Source of the DNA: JBHJHK01 sp050330975 | GTDB lineage: Bacteria; Pseudomonadota; Gammaproteobacteria; Competibacterales; Competibacteraceae | Assembly: GCA_050330975.1 (NCBI GenBank) | Contig: JBHJHK010000206.1 | Location: 1 to 18,328, forward strand | DNA length: 18,328 nucleotides | Direction of reading: 5' to 3' | Shown here: piece by piece, positions 7,112 to 14,874 of the stretch | Numbering within the stretch: the first letter of the stretch is position 1 | Layout: every line of letters starts with the position of its first letter | The notes under the pieces: generated by a model | Told to the model about the DNA's origin: nothing | The model's database searches: none | What the model saw: only the letters and a program-made list of their open reading frames with translations | Program-made: the position numbers and the translations under genes

Positions 7112-8461
7112 ATGATCATTTTGCCGATACGACGCGTGGCCGTGTTGGGGTGTGGGGCCATGGGCCGGCAAATGGCCGCGTTGTGCGCCAACGCCGGCCT
7201 CGAGGTCGACCTCTTCGGCCTGCCAAGGCCCAACGGTGCCCCGGGCCACCAGGCATGCCAGGCGTTGGAGACCCTCCGCAGCGCCTGGCCGCCGCCGTTG
7301 GCCTGCCCCGAGGCGGCCCACGCCATAAACCCCTGTGACTATGCCCACCACCTGGATCATTTGCGCCGCTGTGACTTGGTGGTCGAGGCCGTGGCGGAGC
7401 AGCGGGACACCAAGTTGGGCTTTTTGGCTCGCATCGTCCCCCACCTCCAGCGCTGGACCCTCATCGCCACTACCACCGAGAGTTTGTCCGTGGCGGAACT
7501 GGCCCTCGCCTTGCCAGAGGGTCTGCGGGAGCGATTCTGCGGCGTCCACTGTTTTCTTCCCCTGCGCTACCGGACCCTGGTGGAGCTAGTCCCCGGAGAG
7601 CGCACCGACCCCCGGGTTCTCGATGCCCTGGAGGACTTTTGCGTCACCGTGTTGGGGCGCGATGTGGTACGGGCCTTTGACCGTTCCATCTCCATGGCCG
7701 AGCGCATCGACCTCTTCGCCACGGCCAGTGCCCTCCACTACACCCAGGCCTTTGACCTCCTCCCCGAAGCCGTCGACGCCTTGGCCGGGCCTTTCATCGA
7801 GCGCCCCTTGGCCCGCATCGAGCGCCGGGGATGGGACGACTTCACCCGGCGTTTGGCCCGGGCCCACGCCACCTTGGCCGACGATCCCTGGCGAGAGCGC
7901 TTTACCCTGCCTTCGGGCCTGGTCCATCACCTCGCCGCAGCCGAGGAGGCGATCCACCGAGTCGAGGGGGGGGTGACCCGAGTATTCGACCTCAAGGCCG
8001 GCCGCCATCCCCCTGCCCTCAGTCCGGCGGTGTCCGCCCCCCAGCCAGAAGATGGGGGGCTAGATCTCGAGCAGCAGCCCTTCACCTGGGCCCTGTGGCG
8101 GGATGTGTGCCACTACTGCGCCCACCACTTGGCGGACTTGGCCCCCTGTGCCCGCCACGTCGACCACGCCCTGCGCCTGGGGGCAGGTTGGCCCCTAGGG
8201 CCCTTTGAACACTGGCAACAGCTGGGCTGGCAAACCGTGGCCAAGGCCATCGCCGCCGACATCGAAGCCGGGGACACCCCCGTGGCTCTGCCTTTGCCAT
8301 CGTGGGCCTTGGCCATCGACGCCGTCCACACCCCCCGGGGCTCCTACGCCCCCGAGCGCCGCCGCCATTGCCCCCGCTCGTCCCTGGCCTGCTACCGCCG
8401 CCAGGACCGGGTCTTGCCCTGGTGGGGGAGGCCCCAGTGCGCGACGGGTTGCCAGTGTTGA
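7112..8461 (+). CDS. 3-hydroxyacyl-CoA dehydrogenase half of a FadN-like bifunctional protein (frameshifted)
   Basis: N-terminal half of a FadN/YusL-type protein, in which an NAD-dependent 3-hydroxyacyl-CoA dehydrogenase precedes an enoyl-CoA hydratase. The Rossmann motif VAVLGCGAMG (9-18) is intact, as are CDLVVEAVAE and the late PLGPFEHWQQLGW. H146 and E158 have the 12-residue spacing of the catalytic pair. Other catalytic positions differ: SNTS is replaced by TTTES (120-124), HFFNP by HCFLP (146-150), and the Asn of the NFIANR motif by E197. GGGGGGAG at 7099-7106 is the ribosome site. The frame is homologous to about residue 435 (position 8416); the last residues, up to the TGA at 8461, look out of frame. 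The stretch 7112-9480 is 2369 nt, one base short of 790 codons, the usual FadN length. Confidence 0.85.
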   Translation: MIILPIRRVAVLGCGAMGRQMAALCANAGLEVDLFGLPRPNGAPGHQACQALETLRSAWPPPLACPEAAHAINPCDYAHHLDHLRRCDLVVEAVAEQRDTKLGFLARIVPHLQRWTLIATTTESLSVAELALALPEGLRERFCGVHCFLPLRYRTLVELVPGERTDPRVLDALEDFCVTVLGRDVVRAFDRSISMAERIDLFATASALHYTQAFDLLPEAVDALAGPFIERPLARIERRGWDDFTRRLARAHATLADDPWRERFTLPSGLVHHLAAAEEAIHRVEGGVTRVFDLKAGRHPPALSPAVSAPQPEDGGLDLEQQPFTWALWRDVCHYCAHHLADLAPCARHVDHALRLGAGWPLGPFEHWQQLGWQTVAKAIAADIEAGDTPVALPLPSWALAIDAVHTPRGSYAPERRRHCPRSSLACYRRQDRVLPWWGRPQCATGCQC

Positions 8462-9480
8462 CCAACCCCTCCATCACCCTGACGGACGGCGGCAACGGCG
8501 TGGGGGTGTTGACCCTCCACGCCCCCCGCTGCGTCCTGGACAAAGGCGCCATCGACGGCCTCCAGGAGGGGTTGCAGCGGGCCCAGGAGCAGTTTGTCGC
8601 CCTGGTCCTCTGGGGGGGGCGAGGGCCGTTTTGCGTCGGGGTCGCCCTCGACGATATCCTGGGGCCCAAGGGGTTGGACGCGGCGCGCTTCGACGACTGG
8701 GCCCGTCGTCTCCAGGAGCTCGCCACGGCGGTGCGTCGCAGTGGGCTAGCGGTGATTGCGGCCGTCCACGGCGCAGCCCTGGGGCCCGGCTTTGAGTTGG
8801 TTATGGCCGCCGATGGCGCGGTGGTGACCCTGGAGAGCCAGCTGGGTCTGGGGGGGGTTGTGGGCTTGCCCCCCATGGCCGGCGGCGCGGTGGAACTGGC
8901 CCGCCGGGCGGCACAAAGTGCCCGGCGCTGTGGCGACCACGCCGTCCTGGCGGCTCACTTCGCCACTTTGGCCGGGCGTTTCGAGGTCTGCCAGAGCGCC
9001 CATGAGGCCCGGACGTTGGGGTTGTTGCGGGAACGGGATAACGTGGTCATCCAGTCCCGGGCCCTGTTGACCGTCGCCAAGGTCCAAGCCCTGGCGTTGG
9101 CCGACAGCGGTTACCGCCCCCCTCCCGTGGCGCGCATCGCCGTCCCCGGGGGCCGGGTGATGGAGGTCTTGACGACGGGGTCTCGCGGGGCTGGAGTTCC
9201 CCGGGAGCCCGTGGGGATCAACGACTGGTTCAGCGGTCACCTGTCCCGTCAAGTGGCCGAGGTCTTGGGGGGTGGGTGCGAGGTGGAGGGATTGGTGGAC
9301 GAAGTCGCGCTACTCCGTCTGGAGCGGGAGGTGGGGGCCGCCTTTTTGGCCAGCGCCCCCCCCCCGCCGGTGCTGTATACCCTCCGGCACAGACCCGGTG
9401 GATTCGGCCGTGGCGTCCCGCTGAAGGACATCCCATGGCTTCAGCGCGGGGTCGCCGGGTCGGATGATTCTTTGACGTAG
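8437..9480 (+). CDS. Enoyl-CoA hydratase half of the FadN-like protein (other frame)
   Basis: C-terminal half of the same protein. GPFCVGVALDDI and IAAVHGAALGPGFELVMAAD are the crotonase oxyanion-hole segments, with the Glu of the FEL motif kept. The second catalytic Glu region, GLVEVGVGLIP in FadN, reads LGLGGVVGLPPMAGG and lacks Glu. FADGY-like ALALADSGYRPPPVARI, GHLSRQVAEVLGGG and LVDEVALLRLERE fit the FadN C-terminus. Homology in this frame begins before 8437 (VGEAP at 8422), which favours a lost base near 8416. However, GGGGGAGG (8424-8431) lies five bases before GTG 8437, so separate, coupled translation with a 25-nt overlap is conceivable. The 3' end overlaps the convergent glycosyltransferase gene by 40 bp. 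Confidence 0.78.
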   Translation: MRDGLPVLTNPSITLTDGGNGVGVLTLHAPRCVLDKGAIDGLQEGLQRAQEQFVALVLWGGRGPFCVGVALDDILGPKGLDAARFDDWARRLQELATAVRRSGLAVIAAVHGAALGPGFELVMAADGAVVTLESQLGLGGVVGLPPMAGGAVELARRAAQSARRCGDHAVLAAHFATLAGRFEVCQSAHEARTLGLLRERDNVVIQSRALLTVAKVQALALADSGYRPPPVARIAVPGGRVMEVLTTGSRGAGVPREPVGINDWFSGHLSRQVAEVLGGGCEVEGLVDEVALLRLEREVGAAFLASAPPPPVLYTLRHRPGGFGRGVPLKDIPWLQRGVAGSDDSLT

Positions 9481-10733
9481 TCGCTGAGGGCGTGGAAGGC
9501 GGTATGGGCCTTCTCCAGCAGCAACGCCCACTCGGTGTTCAGGCGTTCAAGGGCTGCCTCCCAGGCGTCGAGAGAGCCCACGGGGGGGCGGTGGGTGAGG
9601 ATGGCCTCCCGGTAGACCGCCAACAGCCGCTCGGCACAGGACTCCCGGGTGAAATCCCGCGCTCTAACCTCCCCTTGCTCGCCGTAGCGCCGGCGCCGGG
9701 CGTCGTCTTCCACCAGGCTCGTCAGAGCTTCGGCGAAGGCCTCAAAGGTGGCGTTGGCGGGCAGCAAATGGCCCTCACGGTCGTGGCGGATGATATCCCG
9801 GGGCCCTGGATAGTCCAGGGCCACCACGGGTATTCCGGCGGCTAGACTCTCGATCAGTACCACGCCTTGGGTGTCGGTGGTGGAGGTAAAGGTGAATAGG
9901 TCCATGGCGGCATAGGCGTCCACCAAGGCATCGCCGCGGAGCACCCCTGGGGCCAGCACGCGATCGCCGACCCCGGCGCCATCCAGCGCCGCCAATATGG
10001 CTCCGCGACTCTCTCCTTCCCCCACCAGCAAAAACCGCGCCCGGGGGCTGTGGGCCAGGGTCTTGGCCACGGCCCTGGCCAGGAACTCGACGTTCTTCGA
10101 CGGTACCAGGCGGCCCAGGTGGCCGATGACGACATCGTCATCGCCGGCCCCCAGGCGGGCGCGCCAGGTTTGGCGATTGCCGCTGTGGAAGCGGGTGATG
10201 TCGATGCCCGTGGGCACCACGTGGATGGGCCGGTCGATGCCCCGCCCCCGGCAAAGCTCGGCGATGCTCGCCGTGGGGGCGATGACGGCATCGCACAGGT
10301 TGGCAAAAGCCGTGGGCAACAACAGCGCCAAGCGGCGGGCCAAAATGGGGTCGATACCCATGGAGTCGGCGTAGCGCTCGTAGAGGGTGTGGTAGGTGAA
10401 CACCACCGGGATCCCCAGAGTGTGACCCTGGCGCAACGCGGCATCCCCCAGCATGAAGGGCTGGTGGCAGTGGATGACGTCGGGGGCAAACTCCCTCAGT
10501 GCTGGTCCCAAAATGAAGTCGATGGGCAGCCGCAGGGAAAACGGCCCGTAGGCGTTTTTGATGGCCGGGAGCCGCACCACCGTATCGCTGGACTGTTCGG
10601 CGCCTTGGAATTGGGGGGCGAAGATCAAGGTATTGTGGCCCAGGTGGCGAAAGTCTTCTACAAACGTATCGATGGAGCGCTCGACACCGCCGACGATGGG
10701 GGCGTAGGTGTTGCTGAACATGGCGATGTTCAC
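9441..10733 (-). CDS. Glycosyltransferase family 4 (GT-B fold)
   Basis: Retaining GT4 glycosyltransferase of 430 residues, cytoplasmic or membrane-associated, using a nucleotide-sugar donor. The N-lobe opens with NTYAPIVGGVERSI and has FAPDVIHCHQPFMLG; the C-lobe has GHLGRLVPSKN (R208 and K213 are the expected donor-phosphate ligands) and TDTQGVVLIESLAAGIP. In that last motif the first Glu of the usual E-x7-E pair is Asp (D287, E295). The DTQG pattern recalls diacylglycerol glucosyltransferases, but the acceptor is unknown. About 60 C-terminal residues are a helical extension. The start is GTG 10733, overlapping the TGA of the upstream glycosidase-like gene as GTGA, with GAGGAG nine bases before it, so translation is probably coupled. 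Confidence 0.9.
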   Translation of the reverse strand: MNIAMFSNTYAPIVGGVERSIDTFVEDFRHLGHNTLIFAPQFQGAEQSSDTVVRLPAIKNAYGPFSLRLPIDFILGPALREFAPDVIHCHQPFMLGDAALRQGHTLGIPVVFTYHTLYERYADSMGIDPILARRLALLLPTAFANLCDAVIAPTASIAELCRGRGIDRPIHVVPTGIDITRFHSGNRQTWRARLGAGDDDVVIGHLGRLVPSKNVEFLARAVAKTLAHSPRARFLLVGEGESRGAILAALDGAGVGDRVLAPGVLRGDALVDAYAAMDLFTFTSTTDTQGVVLIESLAAGIPVVALDYPGPRDIIRHDREGHLLPANATFEAFAEALTSLVEDDARRRRYGEQGEVRARDFTRESCAERLLAVYREAILTHRPPVGSLDAWEAALERLNTEWALLLEKAHTAFHALSDYVKESSDPATPR

Positions 10734-11422
10734 GGCGGCGTTCTCCTCAGGACATGGGGACCTGCCCCCGGGGTGACGACAAAGGGCTCAAAGCCCGGTA
10801 CGGCGGCCCGCACCACGGGAGCTCCGTCGCGCCATTGGCCCTCCACCTGGAGGGTGCGCGAGGCAGCTGGACCCTCGATGGCCACGGTCACGGGACCCCA
10901 GGGGGTAGGGGTGGGGCCGAAGCGCAGGGGGGCATCGCTGGACAGCCAGCGGGGCAACAGGCCTGAGCCCACGACGAGTCCATCCCCCTCCTGGCGCACA
11001 AATAGGGCCTGGATGATCAACGCCCACTCGGCGGCAGCCCAGCCGTGCTGACCATCCCCCATACAGCCCCCCTTGGTGTGGGGGTGGATGGCTTCGGGCC
11101 ATTGGCCGGTGGTGGTGGCGAGCCCGGCGACGGTGTCCACCAGTTCCTCGAAGCGGGGTTGACCGGCCCGCAGCAGCACTTGGGCCAGGTGGAGGGTGAG
11201 GTAGGCGTTGATCCCCGAGTGGGTCATGTCCTGGAAAAAACCGCCCCCCACTCGGCAGTAATCCATGAGAAAGTTCACCGTGTTGAGCACCCGGGTCTCC
11301 CCGGGTGACCACAGGCGCAAGGGGTAATCCACCACCAACGACCCCACGGCTCCGGCGTCCATGCGTCGGTTGGGGGCCGCCGGCAGGGCGCCGCGGCGGC
11401 GCTCCTCGGGGATGGCCGCCAG
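10730..11422 (-). CDS. Six-hairpin glycosidase-like protein, C-terminal part (frameshifted)
   Basis: Continuation of the gene starting at 13032, one frame over. From 11422 it reads LAAIPEERRRGALPAAPNRR, then VVDYPLRLWSPGETRVLNTV, YCRVGGGFFQDMTHSGINAY, TTGQWPEAIHPHTKGGCMGD and GWAAAEWALIIQAL. This completes the helical barrel, and a beta-rich tail follows. The joint with the 5' part requires only one extra base at about 11422-11423. 10730-13032 is 2303 nt, one short of 768 codons. The ATG at 11362 could be an alternative start, but it would leave an incomplete barrel. It ends in the GTGA overlap with the GT4 gene. Confidence 0.78.
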   Translation of the reverse strand: MAAIPEERRRGALPAAPNRRMDAGAVGSLVVDYPLRLWSPGETRVLNTVNFLMDYCRVGGGFFQDMTHSGINAYLTLHLAQVLLRAGQPRFEELVDTVAGLATTTGQWPEAIHPHTKGGCMGDGQHGWAAAEWALIIQALFVRQEGDGLVVGSGLLPRWLSSDAPLRFGPTPTPWGPVTVAIEGPAASRTLQVEGQWRDGAPVVRAAVPGFEPFVVTPGAGPHVLRRTPP

Positions 11423-13032
11423 GTGTTTTCGACGGCCTCGAGGTAGGCGGCGCTGACCGCGGCGGCCCGGTGGGGATCCTCTGGGAAACCCTGGGCGCGG
11501 AACAGTCGCTCGGCGGCTAAAAGACCCCCGGCAGCCCAGAAATTGTCCCAGTAGTAGTAGTTGTTGGGGCCCAGGTGCTCGGCGCTAAACCCCGCCGGCA
11601 ACAATCCGGGGTAAACCCCCTTGGGTCCCATGCGTTTGCCGTCCAACCAGCGGGCGGCCCTGCGCAGCCGCTCGGCGAAGCTCGCCGACGGGGCGATCCC
11701 CGTGTGGCTCCACAACCGCTCACAGAGCCACAGTACCTGGCCGTTGGAATCCCATTCCCCCTCCTGGGACTCGAAGTAGCCACTGGCGCGCTGCCGCTTG
11801 GGAAAGGCCTGTTCGACGATGCGCCAGCAACGCTCGCCGTGGTTGATGCTCAACAGGGCGTTGAGCATCAAACAGGCGTCTCGGTACCAAAAGCGGCGAT
11901 AGACATAGGGGCCGGGATAGACTTCATGGGGAGACAACAACAGCAAGGTGCGACAGGCCGCCCGATAGAGGTCGACATAGGTGGCTTCGGGCAGCTCCAG
12001 AGCCGGCAGATGACGGTCGAACTCGTCCCAGGAACTGGCCCGTGGCCCGGGACCGACCCGGCCCTCTTGGTCCAGGCGTTTGAGTTCTTCTCCCAGGGGG
12101 ACGCGAATGTCGATGCCCTTGGCGAAGCCACCTGTGGCCCCCTCTTGGAGGGGGAATAGGGCGACGGCGGTGGCCATGCCCACCCGGCAATGGACGTGGT
12201 CGCGGATGGCGTTGTGGCCGTTGGTCTGCTGGATGCTGTTGAAGGCGTCGTCTTCGTCGTAGTGGCCCAGGTGGTGTTCTTGGGCGGGTTCGCCAAAGCG
12301 CACTTCGTCGGTGCCGTTGACCCGCCAGGTGCGGCCGTTGTCGGCCACCTCGACCCTGTCGATAAATTGGATCCCCTCGCAGTTATAGGGCCTGAGCCCC
12401 ACCACCAGGTATCCTCCCCTGGGGCTTTGGCCCTCCAGATTCACCCGCAGCACCGGCTGGTGGTCGGCTTCGGAGGAGGCGGCTTCGACGGCCACCCGGG
12501 ACGACAGCTCCAGGCCGTCTCGCTGAAAGTGGGATGCCACGGTCAAAGGATCGGCGAGGTGCCAATGCTGTTGCACGCCGTCGTCGAGGAGACGGCTGGG
12601 CACCAGCTGTTGCCCCTGGTCGTCGACGAGCCAAAACGCCAACGACCAGCCATCGTAAAGGGGGGTCACTAGACCTCGGGGATCCACCAGGGGGTAGAGG
12701 GGCAAGTCGGGTAGCCCCACGGCGGTCCAGTTGCGGTGGGTCATGTTGACGTGACTCACCGAGTAGGACCGGGGGATAAACGAAGTGTCTTGGGGATCGA
12801 ATTGCCGCTGGATCCAATAGGGCCACAGCCAATCCAAATTGTGTTGGATCGCCCGGGTGTTGACGACGCCCCGGGCGTGGAATATCACCCAGGCGCGGAC
12901 GATTTCTAGCGGTTCGTAGACTTCGGAGGGTTCGGCGAATTGCCGCACCCGCGCCAACAGGGTGACGGGATCCAGCACGCCAAAGCGGCGGCTGGCCCGC
13001 CGCAGTAGCCACTTCCAGGGAAACCAGCGCAT
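11275..13032 (-). CDS. Six-hairpin ((alpha/alpha)6) glycosidase-like protein, N-terminal part (frameshifted)
   Basis: Large glycoside-hydrolase-like protein related to glycogen-debranching/GH15-type (alpha/alpha)6 enzymes; the substrate is not identifiable. Residues 1-340 form a mainly beta region (YDGWSLAFWLVDDQG; DRVEVADNGRTWRVNG). From about 350 the helical barrel begins, with FWYRDACLMLNAL (381-393), GEWDSNGQVLW (425-435) and YYWDNFWAAGG (493-503). D385 and the EWD group (426-428) are candidate acidic catalytic residues by position. No signal peptide is seen, so it is probably cytoplasmic. Homology ends at EAVENT (residue 537, position 11422); the last 48 codons of this frame are Arg/Pro/Ala-rich and out of frame. 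ATG 13032 has only a close GAGG before it. Confidence 0.82.
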   Translation of the reverse strand: MRWFPWKWLLRRASRRFGVLDPVTLLARVRQFAEPSEVYEPLEIVRAWVIFHARGVVNTRAIQHNLDWLWPYWIQRQFDPQDTSFIPRSYSVSHVNMTHRNWTAVGLPDLPLYPLVDPRGLVTPLYDGWSLAFWLVDDQGQQLVPSRLLDDGVQQHWHLADPLTVASHFQRDGLELSSRVAVEAASSEADHQPVLRVNLEGQSPRGGYLVVGLRPYNCEGIQFIDRVEVADNGRTWRVNGTDEVRFGEPAQEHHLGHYDEDDAFNSIQQTNGHNAIRDHVHCRVGMATAVALFPLQEGATGGFAKGIDIRVPLGEELKRLDQEGRVGPGPRASSWDEFDRHLPALELPEATYVDLYRAACRTLLLLSPHEVYPGPYVYRRFWYRDACLMLNALLSINHGERCWRIVEQAFPKRQRASGYFESQEGEWDSNGQVLWLCERLWSHTGIAPSASFAERLRRAARWLDGKRMGPKGVYPGLLPAGFSAEHLGPNNYYYWDNFWAAGGLLAAERLFRAQGFPEDPHRAAAVSAAYLEAVENTWRPSPRSAAAAPCRRPPTDAWTPEPWGRWWWITPCACGHPGRPGCSTR

Positions 13033-13317
13033 AGTCCTCTCATCTCTGGGTCGCGGTGAATGCTCAAGGCGAAAGACACTAGTGCCAAATTCATTGCCCT
13101 ACCCGACCGTAAAAAGTCAATATGCTTGCAATAGACGTCACTGCAAAGTAAATGCCACTGTGAAATAAACGCTCAGATCGAGGGAGGACGCCCCGTTTGG
13201 CAACGGGGCTTGGGAGTATTGAGGAGAGAGGGCGGGGGCTTTGTAAAATCTACCAAGTCCGTGGCAGCTTTTGCCCCCGGAATGTCCAGAGAGGGCTCGC
13301 TGGGGAGGATGGCGTCG
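13033..13317. other. Intergenic region between the symporter and the glycosidase-like gene
   Basis: 285 bp without a credible gene. At 13190-13209 there is a perfect 8-bp stem, GCCCCGTT and AACGGGGC, around a 4-nt loop. It lies about 110 nt past the symporter stop on that gene's strand and has no T-tract, so it may be a weak terminator or mRNA end structure. The part nearer the glycosidase (13081-13165) is notably AT-rich for this DNA and should hold its promoter. TTGACT is visible on the minus strand at 13119-13114, but I see no good -10 at 16-18 bp from it. Confidence 0.5.
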
Positions 13318-14739
13318 TCAGGTCTTTTCCCAGGCGCTTTGGTCGATGTCCAGGTCGGCGAATTTCGCCGGGTCAAACGTCGGTGTGTCGTTGCCCTGTT
13401 TCAACTGCTCGGTGAAGTCCCGTAGGACCCGCAGACCCAAGGGAAACAGCATGCTCAACGTGATGAGGTTGACAAACGCCAAGATCACCATCATGGGCTC
13501 GGAGAAAAAGAACACCGCCGTGGCCCCTGGCGCCGAGGCTCCCAAGAAAACGAGCCCCACGATGAGAACGCGGAGAATCTGGCGGGACCACTGGGTACTG
13601 GTGAAGACGGTCAGGGCGTTTTCGCCTAAATAGTAGTTGTAGACGATGGAGCTAAAGGCGAACAGCAGTATGGCTGTTGTTAGAAAATAACTACTCCATT
13701 CGCCCACGTGGGACACCAGGGATTGTTGGGTCAGGGCGACGCCGTTGATGTCTGCGGCCCCGGGCACATAAACATCTCCCAGGAGGATGATAAACGCCGT
13801 GCAAGAGCAAATGAAAATCGTGTCGATAAACACCGACAGGGACTGGACGATACCCTGGTTGATGGGATGGCGCACATAGGCCACGGCGGCGACATTGGGG
13901 GCACTGCCAAGGCCGGCCTCGTTGGAAAACAATCCCCGGCGCAGGCCGTTGGCGATGGCGGCGCCGATGCCACCGGCCACCGCCTCTTCAAAGCCCAAGG
14001 CATTGCGGACGATGCTCATCACCACCTCCGGGACGCTGGTGATGTTGAGCAAAATGACGACCAAAGCCATGGCGATGTAGCCGATGGCCATCACCGGCAC
14101 CACCACGTCTAAGACCTTGGCGATGCGTCTGATGCCGCCAAAGACGATGAGGGCGGTCAAGACGGCGAGGACCCCCCCGGTGACGGTGCGCTCGATGCCA
14201 AAGCTGTCCTCCATGGCCCCCGCCACGGTGTTGCCCTGGAAGGCGTTAAATCCAAAGCCAAAGGCGGCGATCAGGCAGATGGCGTACAGCACCGCCAGCC
14301 ATTGGAACTGGGGCCCCAAGCCGTGGATGATGTACTGGGCGGGGCCGCCGCGATAGGTGCCATCGCCTTCGTTGCGCTTGTAGAGTTGGGCCAAGGTGCA
14401 CTCGAACAAGCTGGTGGCCATGCCGATGAGGGCAATGGCCCACATCCAAAACACCGCGCCAGGTCCCCCCAGGGTGATGGCCACCGCCACCCCGGCGATG
14501 TTGCCGCCCCCCACCCGGCCCCCGACGCTGATGAACAGCGCTTCTCGCGAACTGATGTGGTTGCCGGGCTCTATTTGACCACCGGGGAACAATACCCGAA
14601 ACATGCGTTGGAAAAACTGAAATTGGATAAAGCCCGACGACAGGGTGAAGAACACGCCGAGGATGACCAAAAAGGGCACTAGGGACCAACCCCAGGTGCC
14701 GTCGCCGATGATGCTAAAAAACGCCTCGATATAACTCAT
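13318..14739 (-). CDS. Sodium:alanine (glycine) symporter, AGCS family
   Basis: Inner-membrane symporter that imports alanine and/or glycine with Na+. The 473-residue protein is full length. The family signatures GGRVGGGNIAGVAVAITLGG followed by PGAVFWMWAIALIGMATS, GDGTYRGGPAQYI, RRGLFSNEAGLGSAPNVAA and FSSIVYNYYLGENAL are all present, with about ten hydrophobic helices. The frame is open upstream to 14874, but ATG 14739 is chosen: the protein then starts MSYIEAFFSIIGDGTWGW as in relatives, and GAGG stands six bases before it. It lies downstream of the FecR gene on the same strand but has its own candidate promoter in the 233-bp gap. It appears intact. Confidence 0.94.
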   Translation of the reverse strand: MSYIEAFFSIIGDGTWGWSLVPFLVILGVFFTLSSGFIQFQFFQRMFRVLFPGGQIEPGNHISSREALFISVGGRVGGGNIAGVAVAITLGGPGAVFWMWAIALIGMATSLFECTLAQLYKRNEGDGTYRGGPAQYIIHGLGPQFQWLAVLYAICLIAAFGFGFNAFQGNTVAGAMEDSFGIERTVTGGVLAVLTALIVFGGIRRIAKVLDVVVPVMAIGYIAMALVVILLNITSVPEVVMSIVRNALGFEEAVAGGIGAAIANGLRRGLFSNEAGLGSAPNVAAVAYVRHPINQGIVQSLSVFIDTIFICSCTAFIILLGDVYVPGAADINGVALTQQSLVSHVGEWSSYFLTTAILLFAFSSIVYNYYLGENALTVFTSTQWSRQILRVLIVGLVFLGASAPGATAVFFFSEPMMVILAFVNLITLSMLFPLGLRVLRDFTEQLKQGNDTPTFDPAKFADLDIDQSAWEKT

Positions 14740-14808
14740 TATTGTGCCTCGTTGGTGAATGGCCAGCTCGCAAAGGGCCCTCGAGGGGGTCTGGCGCACA
14801 AGGCCTGG

Positions 14809-14833
14809 CTCGAGGAAACTCGAAAAAACTCGA
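14809..14833. repeat. Three CTCGA repeats at exact 10-bp spacing
   Basis: CTCGA begins at 14809, 14819 and 14829; the bases between copies are mostly A on the plus strand. One-helical-turn phasing places the three copies on one face of the DNA. They lie just downstream of the predicted start point of the symporter transcript, that is, in its leader. A palindrome, CCCTCGAGGG, shares the core and lies further along the same leader (14778-14787). Confidence 0.45.
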
Positions 14834-14845
14834 CTGGCATCACTA

Positions 14846-14874
14846 CTTATAGACGTGGTGGTGCACCGGGGCAA
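14846..14874 (-). promoter_or_regulatory. Candidate sigma70-type promoter of the AGCS symporter gene
   Basis: On the minus strand TTGCCC (14874-14869) and TATAAG (14851-14846) are separated by 17 bp. Matches to consensus are four and five of six. Transcription would start near 14839, giving a leader of about 100 nt that contains the CTCGA repeats. Confidence 0.5.

Noticed and set aside
8405..8435. Programmed -1 frameshifting between the two FadN-like halves
   Set aside because: No X-XXY-YYZ slippery heptamer in the zero frame and no convincing downstream pseudoknot; a lost base explains the length exactly.
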